A program made the translations under genes and the position numbers. Positions 24,232-31,818 of a stretch of DNA of 37,303 nucleotides are shown here, piece by piece. How positions within the stretch are numbered: position 1 is the stretch's first letter; the number at the start of each line of letters is the position of its first letter. Source of the stretch: an archaeon. Its GTDB lineage: Archaea > Nanobdellota > Nanobdellia > Woesearchaeales > GW2011-AR9. Under the pieces are notes generated by a model, which saw nothing but the letters and a program-made list of their open reading frames with translations, was not told the DNA's origin and made no database searches. The DNA lies in contig JAHFQW010000007.1 of the NCBI GenBank assembly GCA_023259115.1, positions 1 through 37,303 on the forward strand. Reading direction: 5' to 3'.

Positions 24232-24252
24232 ACCACCTCCTTTTATCTCCTC

Positions 24253-24828
24253 ATGAAAGCCTACCTATCTAACCTACCTCTTATTATTGCCAGTACTCTC
24301 GCCATAAGTTGTGGCAAACCCTCTGCCCTTGAACAACATTTACGTAAAGGAGAAGATGTCACTGAATTCTTCTCAAACGGCTATACTGCCCTACACACAG
24401 TAGATAAGAAAAATAATAAAGTTCTCGGCAGCTTTCTCACAGGTATCAACAAATACATCGTTTTCCAAGACTTAAATAACAACGGAAAATTAGATTTACA
24501 AGATTATTGCTCTGTAAACCAATTCCAAGACTGTAACAATAGTCCCCCATGGGCTGTTCCGCAAATGAACAATTCTCAACACTGCGTAGTCAACATCTGC
24601 TCCACTCATTATCCTCATACATTATCTTCTATGAATCCTTCTCGGGTTCATCCCGCCGATGGTGAATTACATTGGTACACCACAGAAGAAATGCAAGATA
24701 TCCATAAAATCGCTCCACAAACAACACCGCAACTCCAACAATGTCCCGCTCTATGCGCACAATACTTTTTTGGTTCAAAATATCTCCTCTCAGATATACA
24801 ATTTGCTTTTTTCAAGGAGATAGACTAA
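24253..24828 (+). CDS. Lipoprotein with an EF-hand/dockerin-like calcium loop
   Basis: 191 aa. MKAYLSNLPLIIASTLAISC is a signal peptide with a lipobox Cys. In the middle, FQDLNNNGKLDLQDYC matches a calcium-binding loop of EF-hand/dockerin type (DxNxNGxLDxxD). Several further Cys and His residues (SVNQFQDCNNS, QHCVVNICSTHYPH) could form disulfides outside the cell. It is divergent from the other lipoprotein gene with a gap of only 93 bp between start codons, so the two surface proteins may be co-regulated. No family recognised. Confidence 0.62.
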   Translation: MKAYLSNLPLIIASTLAISCGKPSALEQHLRKGEDVTEFFSNGYTALHTVDKKNNKVLGSFLTGINKYIVFQDLNNNGKLDLQDYCSVNQFQDCNNSPPWAVPQMNNSQHCVVNICSTHYPHTLSSMNPSRVHPADGELHWYTTEEMQDIHKIAPQTTPQLQQCPALCAQYFFGSKYLLSDIQFAFFKEID

Positions 24829-24961
24829 CAATTAGAGTATGCACCGCAAACACTCCAAGGATATAGTCTAATATACGAATATTTCCAATTACACCCCAAG
24901 GCTTTACCTCCTCCGATAAGAATCCTCTTCAGTTGCATTAAATATTAAAAAAAATCTCACC

Positions 24962-26224
24962 ATGACCATCGACCTCAAACAAATCATCGCCACCTACGAA
25001 CTCGCCCCCAAACTAGAAGAACGTATTCTTACTATTGTCCAACACCAGCAAGAGGAAGGAGCTTTTGCCAGTTTTAGAGAAACATATGATAGAATCTCTC
25101 GTCTCATTGAAGTATTTTCAAAATCCCCACAACAAAAAAGAGAAGAAAGAGCTCTACATCTCGACCATCAGCCTGAGAAAAATAGAACATGGCATCAACG
25201 CATAGGAGAGAATGATTCCTCATTAATTGCTATTCTTGAAGATGAAATTAAAGAGGAATCAAACCTAAATCTACAACAAGCACTTCATCTGTTACAATCA
25301 GAAATATCCTCACAAACATTTGAGCAAATGAACCAATTATGTAGAACCTATTTTGAAACCCATCTCAACTTAAACGCACAAGAAGTAATTGAACTAAAAG
25401 ATATTATTGAACAGCGTGCTCAAGAAATTTTTAGTATCTATCTCAAAGAGGGAAAATTATTCCTCCCGCGCAGAGAAATTAAACGTATTTATTTTAATCC
25501 AAATCTGCAAATTGAATTTGGCCGTCGAGATTTTGGTGATCCATTGACATTTTTTAGAAATAATATTGATTATTATGCCCAGATGAGCAGAACTCAACTC
25601 TTCAACGCTGATAGATATCTCTATCTTGCTCTTATTCGAGAAAAACGAATCGTTGAAGCAATACCTTTTATTCATTCAGGCAGTCGTTACGGCGGAATTA
25701 AACTATTTCGCGGGTTTACCAGTCCTCTAGCCTATTTTAATGCCCATCCTGAATTAAAAAATTGGACACGCAGTGATTTACGAAGTAAAGATGACACATT
25801 ATATAGACAATTGCTTACGTCAGAAAAACTACCCCAAGCCATCCCTCAAAATCGTACATTCAATAGACAAGATTCGGGCGATGGACCTTATCGTGGTCAT
25901 AGAAGCCCTTTAGCGTACTATACTGCTCATGCTCAAGAATACAAAAATGTAAAGATTAAATTTGATTTACGCAAACAAGATGTAGGATTATATCTTGCAT
26001 TAAAAAGATGGGGACAATTAGAAAAAATATTTCCCAAAACAGAATACAATTATCGTGGTTATCCTACTCCACTAGATTATTATAAAGCACATAGTACACA
26101 ATTTAGTGATCTAGAATCTCGCTATGAACTCAAACAAAGAGATTCCGCTCTCTTCTATGCATTAAAAAGAGATGGTCAGCTCAAAAAAGTCTCTGCGAAA
26201 TATGAAAGAAAAAAAATCATTTAA
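24962..26224 (+). CDS. Repeat protein with four about 60-residue (S/T)PLxYYxAH...LYxALxR units
   Basis: 420 aa. The N-terminal 150 residues are helical and not recognised. From about residue 180 there are four related units: DFGDPLTFFRNNIDYY, GFTSPLAYFNAHPEL, GHRSPLAYYTAHAQEY and GYPTPLDYYKAHSTQF, each followed by a charged helix of the type (F/R)xLRxxDxxLYxALxRxGQL. Such D..LY.AL.R.G.L helices resemble DNA-binding modules in endonuclease- or integrase-associated repeats, but no catalytic motif is visible. No membrane segment. A TATA-like ATTAAATATTAA precedes the ATG at 24962. A nucleic-acid-binding or scaffold role is a guess. Confidence 0.55.
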   Translation: MTIDLKQIIATYELAPKLEERILTIVQHQQEEGAFASFRETYDRISRLIEVFSKSPQQKREERALHLDHQPEKNRTWHQRIGENDSSLIAILEDEIKEESNLNLQQALHLLQSEISSQTFEQMNQLCRTYFETHLNLNAQEVIELKDIIEQRAQEIFSIYLKEGKLFLPRREIKRIYFNPNLQIEFGRRDFGDPLTFFRNNIDYYAQMSRTQLFNADRYLYLALIREKRIVEAIPFIHSGSRYGGIKLFRGFTSPLAYFNAHPELKNWTRSDLRSKDDTLYRQLLTSEKLPQAIPQNRTFNRQDSGDGPYRGHRSPLAYYTAHAQEYKNVKIKFDLRKQDVGLYLALKRWGQLEKIFPKTEYNYRGYPTPLDYYKAHSTQFSDLESRYELKQRDSALFYALKRDGQLKKVSAKYERKKII

Positions 26225-26292
26225 TATATCAACAGAAAATATACAAACATATAATTTACTATAAAAGACTTTGAATAACCCCTAAATACCCC

Positions 26293-26946
26293 TCACTCAA
26301 CCAACTTCTCCAGTCCCTGCCAACCCATATCGGCAAAGAAAGAAGTTAATGTATATGTCCCAAGGATATCTGGTTTGAAACGAATCGAACGCACATCATG
26401 CCGATTAACCGAAATATTCAATTCAATATCATGATGCCCTCCATTAGATGGCGCATGCAACAGATGATAATGTCCCTTCCCCGCTTCCAGATAATCTGCA
26501 TTAAGTATGCCCATAGCTGACTCATGATGGTAAATCCCATTAAGAGGATTCCATGTTCCTTCTTTTGGTAAAGGTAGTTTTGGTTTAAATTCTATTGCTA
26601 TTTTTTCAATGCGACTTGGTGTAGTATGATTTTGGGGCATACCTTGCATCTTATATAGCCAATGAATAATCACCAAGCCATTTTCTTGAGGGAGAATTGC
26701 CGGTTGCGAATTTCTACTTTGATATGTTACAAATTCCGAATTGATAATATCTTCCCTCCCCGTATGTTTTGCTAACCCTGGGGCCACAATGTACGCCTCA
26801 CTACCCGTCTCATGAAATTCCACTAACTTTGCTTGCAGATGTTCTCTGAGAAGTGCTCGAGTACTAGCGTAGTATTCATTAGGTTGATGTCGCAGCATAT
26901 TAAGATATTCCCCGGTAATATTCTTGAGAACCGTTTCAAATGTCAT
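26293..26946 (-). CDS. Hypothetical protein, 217 aa
   Basis: Not recognised. A soluble alpha/beta protein starting MTFETVLKNITGEYLNML, with His-rich loops (GKGHYHLLHAPSNGGHHDIE near residue 160) that could bind metal, and a conserved-looking WNPLNGIYHHESAMGI. A TATA box (CTTTATATAAG, 26967-26977) lies 27 nt before the ATG. It is divergent from the toxin-antitoxin operon. Confidence 0.55.
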   Translation of the reverse strand: MTFETVLKNITGEYLNMLRHQPNEYYASTRALLREHLQAKLVEFHETGSEAYIVAPGLAKHTGREDIINSEFVTYQSRNSQPAILPQENGLVIIHWLYKMQGMPQNHTTPSRIEKIAIEFKPKLPLPKEGTWNPLNGIYHHESAMGILNADYLEAGKGHYHLLHAPSNGGHHDIELNISVNRHDVRSIRFKPDILGTYTLTSFFADMGWQGLEKLVE

Positions 26947-27013
26947 AAACCAGCCTGTTGCTTGATCTTATATAAAGATTATTGAGAGTAAACACTCTAT
27001 TTTAACCGTAATC

Positions 27014-27022
27014 TTTATATAT
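27014..27022 (+). promoter_or_regulatory. Promoter/operator region of the toxin-antitoxin operon
   Basis: TTTATATAT is centred 27 nt before the antitoxin ATG at 27045. It is followed by TTACATTGTATTACAT, a direct repeat of TTACAT between TATA and start, a possible autoregulatory site. A separate inverted repeat AGAGT-AAAC-ACTCT lies at 26985-26998. Confidence 0.45.
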
Positions 27023-27044
27023 TACATTGTATTACATTTAAAAC

Positions 27045-27353
27045 ATGCATGCTCAAACCATCACCACCCGCTTACCTACACAATTAGTAAAAGAACTGGA
27101 AACTACCGCCGAAATGGAACATGTAGGAAAATCAGACATTGTGCGACGTTTATTAGTAGAAGGACTCGAACACTGGCGGATTGAAAAAGCATTGGAGCAA
27201 TATAGAAAAGGCAAGTTTTCTTTTGGACAAGCTGTACGATTTGCCAAAGTATCTGTGTGGCGATTTACTGAATTGATGAAAGAGCAGAGGGTACTTCTCA
27301 ATTATGATCTTGAAGAATTAAAGCATGACCTTGAGACAATTAAGTCTCTTTAA
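27045..27353 (+). CDS. UPF0175 / ribbon-helix-helix antitoxin
   Basis: 102 aa. The N-terminal ribbon-helix-helix (QTITTRLPTQLVKELETTAE, then MEHVGKSDIVRRLLVEGLEHW) should bind operator DNA. The UPF0175 part follows: WRIEKALEQYRKGKFSFGQA, VRFAKVSVWRFTELMKEQR and VLLNYDLEELKHDLE. UPF0175 proteins pair with DUF3368 PIN-like toxins, as here. The stop codon overlaps or abuts the toxin start (TAATG). Confidence 0.9.
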   Translation: MHAQTITTRLPTQLVKELETTAEMEHVGKSDIVRRLLVEGLEHWRIEKALEQYRKGKFSFGQAVRFAKVSVWRFTELMKEQRVLLNYDLEELKHDLETIKSL

Positions 27354-27364
27354 TGGGGATTATT

Positions 27365-27850
27365 ATGGCTGTAAGTAACACAACAGTTTTGCTTTACTTG
27401 CTTAAAATACAGAGATTAGATTTATTAGAAAATATTTTCCATAAAATTTATATCACGCCTGCGGTTTTTGATGAACTCACGGCTCAAAATCAGTATGAAC
27501 CAGAGAAAGTATTATTAGAACGATACATTGAATCTGGTTACATTTGTTTATTCTCCCCTAAAAAAGTGCATCTCCTGCCGTTAGGCCTAGGTGAGAGCAG
27601 TGCCATATCTCTTTGTCTCGAACGTCATGAAAAAATCTTTCTCTCAGATGACAAAAGAGCACGCGAGGTGGCAAGAGCAAAAGAAATAACTTCACTTGGA
27701 ACAGTGGGTATTTTAATCAAAAATGTACAGCAAAAAAAAATATCAGCAAAAGAAGGCATGTTGCTGCTAAATATGCTTATAGAACAAGGGTTTTATGTTT
27801 CAATTGATTTGTATCGAGAAGTGGCACAAGAAATGGTTCTGCGGGAATAA
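27365..27850 (+). CDS. DUF3368 PIN-like toxin
   Basis: 161 aa from the ATG at 27365, which matches family N-termini (MxVSNTTxLLxLxKIxRLDLL) and follows GGGGAT; an ATG at 27353 overlapping the antitoxin TAA would add four residues. PIN-like signature: VSNTTVLLYLLKIQRLDLLE, ITPAVFDEL, LGLGESSAISLCLERHE, FLSDDKRAREVA and SLGTVGILI. Predicted RNase (tRNA or mRNA) neutralised by the UPF0175 antitoxin. The first acidic position is Asn in this family variant; the other acidic residues are present. The 3' end overlaps the 3' end of elp3 on the opposite strand by 74 bp. Confidence 0.86.
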   Translation: MAVSNTTVLLYLLKIQRLDLLENIFHKIYITPAVFDELTAQNQYEPEKVLLERYIESGYICLFSPKKVHLLPLGLGESSAISLCLERHEKIFLSDDKRAREVARAKEITSLGTVGILIKNVQQKKISAKEGMLLLNMLIEQGFYVSIDLYREVAQEMVLRE

Positions 27851-29519
27851 TCTTCACCATATACGGCCCTTCCTGCGTATACCCTAACTTGCGATAATAC
27901 TCCCGCACACCCACCCCCGAAATAACCACTATTTTTTTCTTCCCAAATGAGAGAGCAATCTCTTCTGCCTTCTGCATTAATTTCTTACCCCATCCTTTGT
28001 GCTGCACCAATCCCTCATCACCAATTGCCGTGGCTGTGCCATATACATGTAGTTCACGAATTAATGCCGAATCTGGTGTAATCTCTGAACGCAACTGCAT
28101 TGATGGAAATCGCAATCGACAAAACCCAATCAACAAATCATGCTTCACATCCTGCGCCGCAATAAAAAACTCTCGCCCTTGCGAAGCCTCATATTCCATA
28201 ACATCAATTTGAACTGCATCCCAATCAATCTCTTTACCCTTGGGCTCTCGACAGCGAATACATCTACATACTGGTTTATATTTGTCAAAAATATACTGTC
28301 GAAAATTTGTCAAATTCACTCCCGCCTCCCAATATTTCGTCGGCACATCTCGTTGTATCCTCTGAATCCGGCAATACTCCGGCACATACTTCTTCCACTC
28401 CACAATCATCTTTGCCGCATCATCTGTTTCAAGCGGCGTAAATTTGCCCATTTTATGTTGGAAATATAATGCTGTTCCCGGTGCTACCATACATGGATAA
28501 ATCTTAATCATATCTGGTTTATAGCCCGAATCAGTAAACAACTGCTTCATCCCTTCTAAATCCCGCTCTTGCGAAGTCAACGGCAATCCTGGCATATAAT
28601 GAAAATTGATTTTAAATCCCAAATCACGCAGAATTTGAATAGATTTCATAGAATCAGCTACGGTATGCCCGCGATGCGTTTCTCTAAGCACATCATCGTA
28701 CACCGATTCAATTCCCAACTCCACTCGTGTACAGCCTTGGCGCAGCATTTCGTTTCCTTGCTCCAAAAATCCCCAATCAGGTTTTGTTTCAATACATAAT
28801 GCCACACAGCGAACATGAGATGTTTCATTTTTTTTCTGCTCTTCTTCCAGAGTTGATTCTCCTAATTGTTTTAATTGTAACAGTTTTTGCTGAATTGATT
28901 TTGTCCTCTCTTCATCATGAATGCTCCCTGGTAATTCAAAAAAATATTTGAATTTGACATAATCAAAATGTCCATTTCCATCAAAAAATAAATCAGAAAA
29001 ATCATTTAATGCGCTAAACGTACCAGAGATAAATTCTTCTTGATATTCTTGGAGTGTTGCGGTAAACGTGCCACCCATTACAATTATTTCAATCTTATCA
29101 AATGAGTGACCCATCAACACGTACTGCTCCAAGCGATTAAACACCTGCAAATACGCATCATAATTATTGCGCATACCGCGCATCGTCGCCGGCTCATGCC
29201 CTGTATACGATTGCGGCACATCCCCCCACGGACTATTCAAGCCCCCAGGACAAAAAGTACACTTTCCATGAGGACATTTCGAGGGCGCCGTCATAATCGC
29301 CACAGGTGATACTCCTGAAATTGTGCGCACCGGTTTACTAAGCAATTTATGTTTGATTGAAGGGATATCCTGTTCTGGTGTATGTACAAAAATCTCAATA
29401 TTTGTAGGAATCGTATTCAACTTATATTTGACAGACAACTCTCTTTTTCGCGCCGCCCACTGGCTTGAAGAAAAACTCTTTATTTTCAATTCATCAATAA
29501 TCTCTTGGTAAAATGACAT
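27777..29519 (-). CDS. elp3: Archaeal Elp3: tRNA U34 carboxymethyl synthesis enzyme (radical SAM + GNAT)
   Basis: 580 aa. The radical SAM cluster motif is CPHGKCTFC, with Cys 82, 87 and 90; EIIVMGGTFTA and VELGIESVYD follow. A GNAT acetyltransferase domain fills the C-terminal 170 residues: RELHVYGTA, HKGWGKKLMQKAEEIAL and REYYRKLGYTQEGPYMVK. It forms cm5U-type modifications at the wobble uridine of tRNAs from acetyl-CoA and SAM. Family proteins normally end near GPYMVK; here about 22 extra residues (starting PAEPFLVPLLDTNQL) are encoded antisense to the toxin gene. No other Elongator subunits, as expected in archaea. Confidence 0.96.
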   Translation of the reverse strand: MSFYQEIIDELKIKSFSSSQWAARKRELSVKYKLNTIPTNIEIFVHTPEQDIPSIKHKLLSKPVRTISGVSPVAIMTAPSKCPHGKCTFCPGGLNSPWGDVPQSYTGHEPATMRGMRNNYDAYLQVFNRLEQYVLMGHSFDKIEIIVMGGTFTATLQEYQEEFISGTFSALNDFSDLFFDGNGHFDYVKFKYFFELPGSIHDEERTKSIQQKLLQLKQLGESTLEEEQKKNETSHVRCVALCIETKPDWGFLEQGNEMLRQGCTRVELGIESVYDDVLRETHRGHTVADSMKSIQILRDLGFKINFHYMPGLPLTSQERDLEGMKQLFTDSGYKPDMIKIYPCMVAPGTALYFQHKMGKFTPLETDDAAKMIVEWKKYVPEYCRIQRIQRDVPTKYWEAGVNLTNFRQYIFDKYKPVCRCIRCREPKGKEIDWDAVQIDVMEYEASQGREFFIAAQDVKHDLLIGFCRLRFPSMQLRSEITPDSALIRELHVYGTATAIGDEGLVQHKGWGKKLMQKAEEIALSFGKKKIVVISGVGVREYYRKLGYTQEGPYMVKIIPAEPFLVPLLDTNQLKHKTLVL

Positions 29520-29581
29520 ATCCTCTCTATTTTAGGCCGTTTTTATAATAGTTTCTATGGTGTTTCTTTAGAGTAGTAAAG

Positions 29582-29590
29582 TTTATATAA
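29582..29590 (+). promoter_or_regulatory. TATA box for the gene at 29613
   Basis: TTTATATAA centred 27 nt before the ATG at 29613. Confidence 0.5.
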
Positions 29591-29612
29591 GAAATACCTC
29601 TTAAGTTGAAGA

Positions 29613-30167
29613 ATGGTCTCTATTCCAGATATAACCAATACTAACAGTGCATCACGAAAAGGGAAATACTCCTACAAATTTAATTCTGAGAGTGAATATC
29701 AAGAATTTCTAGCCAAACGCCAAGGGTACTCACGTTCAGAGTATAACCAACAAATTGCCAAACGACAGGGATATGCCACCCTCTACGAATATCAAGAAGC
29801 CAAAGCACAAGAGAGAGGTTTTTCTTCGTATCAAAAATATTTAGATCATTTAGCGCAAGAAAAGAATTTTCCTTCCTATGCTGCGTATCAACAAGAACAG
29901 CAAAAGAAAACAGCAGAAACAATAGACGCAAAAGTATGGGGTAGAGTGATTCGTGAGAAATCAACCGAATATGCTTTATCTCGAGAGAACTTAGGAAAAG
30001 CAATAGGTGTAAGTGGAAAAACCATTGAGAGGTATGCCACCGGAAAGATTATTCCCTCAGAACGTACGCAACAAAAGATTATGCACGTATTGAATATTTC
30101 GCAAGAGACAATTGATAATTTATGTACAGATATAAAACAACAGGGGAGTTCTACACTCTCAACTTAA
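29613..30167 (+). CDS. Repeat protein with C-terminal XRE-like helix-turn-helix
   Basis: 184 aa in two parts. Residues about 15-105 are tandem 15-17-residue repeats of the form (Y/F)xSxxEYxxxxAxxxG: FNSESEYQEFLAKRQG, YSRSEYNQQIAKRQG, YATLYEYQEAKAQERG, FSSYQKYLDHLAQEKN and FPSYAAYQQEQQ. Residues about 115-175 form a helix-turn-helix of XRE type (LSRENLGKAIGVSGKTIERY, then ATGKIIPSERTQQKIMHVL). A DNA-binding regulator with a repeat-based N-terminal region is likely. It is followed 16 nt later by a gene on the same strand. Confidence 0.75.
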   Translation: MVSIPDITNTNSASRKGKYSYKFNSESEYQEFLAKRQGYSRSEYNQQIAKRQGYATLYEYQEAKAQERGFSSYQKYLDHLAQEKNFPSYAAYQQEQQKKTAETIDAKVWGRVIREKSTEYALSRENLGKAIGVSGKTIERYATGKIIPSERTQQKIMHVLNISQETIDNLCTDIKQQGSSTLST

Positions 30168-30183
30168 CTTCACAGGTTTCCCC

Positions 30184-30939
30184 ATGTTAAAACATCTCTA
30201 CACCGGCTGGCAGGACATTGATGCCCGTATTCTCAAACAGTACCGTCATGCCGCGGAAATCTGGGAAGCACGTGGTCATGGCAGTTATGGTCTATCTTTA
30301 ATAGTTCAATCCTTCACTCCCTCATGTTTTGGTTTAAGTATTCCTGATACGATATTAAACTGGACAGGTTTTTTACTCACCACCACTGAGCCGCAGAATT
30401 CTCTTTATAAAGATATGATGAAGTATGTTGAGCAAGATCGACAAGATAAAATTTCATTTTTGGAGTATATAGAAAAATGTATGAGTCGAGTCTACATTGC
30501 CAGCACAACGCCTTTGAGATTTATTGCTAAGAGATTTATAGATTCAAGCTATGATGAACTTCTAACCTCTGATGGAGAGAAGTATAACCCTCTACAAACA
30601 TCTCCTCTTCTTCAAGGTTTCCAGACTGTAAATCGTCATCTGCGTCTGCCTCTGCTTATCGCTAGTGGCGTCTTTCTTGGTCGAGAATTATATGAAGTCG
30701 CCGACTCTTATCTTAACAATACCACGAATGGGGATTATCAGAACCTACGTCTGGGCATGGGTTTTCTTGCCACCGCCAGTTCCGCCTACTTCAAAGATAA
30801 ATATGACTCCTCGCTTGGCAAGAAACAAAAATCTCTTCAAGCGCTTGCCCAAGAAGCCTGGGAAGTGGTAAAAGAAAAAATAAGTATAAAAATCCCCCGA
30901 CCCATCCATGCAAGAAGTTTAGAAGAGATAATTCAATAA
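30184..30939 (+). CDS. Hypothetical protein with two weak hydrophobic segments, 251 aa
   Basis: Not recognised. Two moderately hydrophobic stretches (around residues 40-65 and 155-170, LPLLIASGVFLGRELYEVA) suggest membrane association, with a basic helical C-terminus (VVKEKISIKIPRPIHARSLE). It is 16 nt downstream of the repeat/HTH gene, probably the same transcript. Confidence 0.55.
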   Translation: MLKHLYTGWQDIDARILKQYRHAAEIWEARGHGSYGLSLIVQSFTPSCFGLSIPDTILNWTGFLLTTTEPQNSLYKDMMKYVEQDRQDKISFLEYIEKCMSRVYIASTTPLRFIAKRFIDSSYDELLTSDGEKYNPLQTSPLLQGFQTVNRHLRLPLLIASGVFLGRELYEVADSYLNNTTNGDYQNLRLGMGFLATASSAYFKDKYDSSLGKKQKSLQALAQEAWEVVKEKISIKIPRPIHARSLEEIIQ

Positions 30940-30943
30940 TTTT

Positions 30944-31066
30944 TTAGGAGTATATATTCTCCCACGTTTCATCTTCTATATTATTCCATAGCTCTTTCAT
31001 TTTTGGCTTCTGAACTTTATAAAGAAATATATTGTATTCATTTTGGTTAGTAAATATTTTTGCCAT
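30944..31066 (-). CDS. Small protein, 40 aa, ending in an LWNN-ED-W motif
   Basis: Short frame in an otherwise empty 172-bp gap: it begins MAKIFTNQNEYNIFLYKVQK and contains MKELWNNIEDETWENIYS at the C-terminus before TAA. Support: a TATA-like AATATTTATAATT (31086-31098) about 25 nt before the ATG, like most genes here, and a tail of the type (M/K)xxLWDNxEDxxW, which I recall from archaeal small antitoxin-like proteins. No toxin partner is adjacent. It lies downstream of the lipoprotein gene on the same strand. Confidence 0.5.
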   Translation of the reverse strand: MAKIFTNQNEYNIFLYKVQKPKMKELWNNIEDETWENIYS

Positions 31067-31111
31067 AGATTATGCGATTTAAAAACAATTATAAATATTT
31101 TTTGATGAAAT

Positions 31112-31624
31112 TCATCTCTCACACCCCCCTTTCCCTCGGCTCTCATTAATTGTTTGTGCTGTTTGCTCTGCTTTCTCTTTAAAAATCAGATAAGTTTGAT
31201 CTCTTCTCAATTCCGGCAAGATATTCTCCATCTGTAGGAAATACACCTCAAAAAAATCCTGCGGATCAGGAAAATTCAATTTGAACGCTTCACAACGCTG
31301 CGAAACATACTCTGTTATATCTGAACTCGTCTCAAAAATAACCTCCTCTTTACCATAAATCCTCGTATTGATTAAACCAATATTATAGGTCATCTCTATT
31401 TCATGGCGCTTTTTTTCTAGATATAAAATTGCTCCTGCACGTGCATTTGCCCGACAGTCTTCATTTGCTTCATTAAATCTCTCCGGTGTTCCTCTCAATG
31501 ACTTATATAACAACTCTTGGCAATCCGTTGCCGCCAATTTTAGAATAATCTCATCCTCACGCTGTGCAGGAGAACTACACGCCACACTCGCACTCAGACA
31601 AAGTACTGCTATATCCCGTATCAT
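31112..31624 (-). CDS. Secreted lipoprotein, 170 aa, related to the 23215 lipoprotein
   Basis: The start is taken at the ATG at 31624 rather than the in-frame TTG at 31636, because the TATA box (31646-31654) is centred 26 nt before the ATG. MIRDIAVLCLSASVACSS is a signal peptide with lipobox Cys. The mature part carries CQELLYKSLRGTPERFNEAN and DCRANARAGAILYLEKKRHE. The pattern C.ELL..(8-9)P..F..A...C also occurs in the lipoprotein at 23215-24159 (CEELLKRAQNDPSVFHSASA then AC), suggesting a small paralogous family of surface lipoproteins. Function unknown. Confidence 0.62.
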   Translation of the reverse strand: MIRDIAVLCLSASVACSSPAQREDEIILKLAATDCQELLYKSLRGTPERFNEANEDCRANARAGAILYLEKKRHEIEMTYNIGLINTRIYGKEEVIFETSSDITEYVSQRCEAFKLNFPDPQDFFEVYFLQMENILPELRRDQTYLIFKEKAEQTAQTINESRGKGGCER

Positions 31625-31645
31625 TTTCCCTATCAAAAGTACACT

Positions 31646-31654
31646 ATTTATATA
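31646..31654 (-). promoter_or_regulatory. TATA box of the 31112-31624 lipoprotein gene
   Basis: TATATAAAT on the minus strand, centred 26 nt before the ATG at 31624. Confidence 0.55.
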
Positions 31655-31670
31655 TGCTCTGACTTATTTC

Positions 31671-31770
31671 AGTATAGTAAATGTGTGAAATAATCGAATA
31701 TTAATCCACACATTTACTTATTAGTAATGGTGAACTCCCATTCGAAAATTATTCACCATTACTATACATT
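31671..31770. repeat. Two adjacent perfect inverted repeats upstream of a lipoprotein gene
   Basis: The first pairs AGTAAATGTGTG (31676-31687) with CACACATTTACT (31707-31718), 12/12, spacer 19. The second pairs TAGTAATGGTGAA (31722-31734) with TTCACCATTACTA (31752-31764), 13/13, spacer 17. The arms of the two repeats resemble each other (GTATAGTAAATG at 31672 and CATTACTATAC at 31758 are near-complementary), so four half-sites alternate. It lies just upstream of the lipoprotein TATA box and downstream of the methyltransferase gene. Confidence 0.65.
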
Positions 31771-31818
31771 CTCCCAAAGATCATTAGCTTCACTCAAAAC
31801 CCTACACCCTATACTGCG

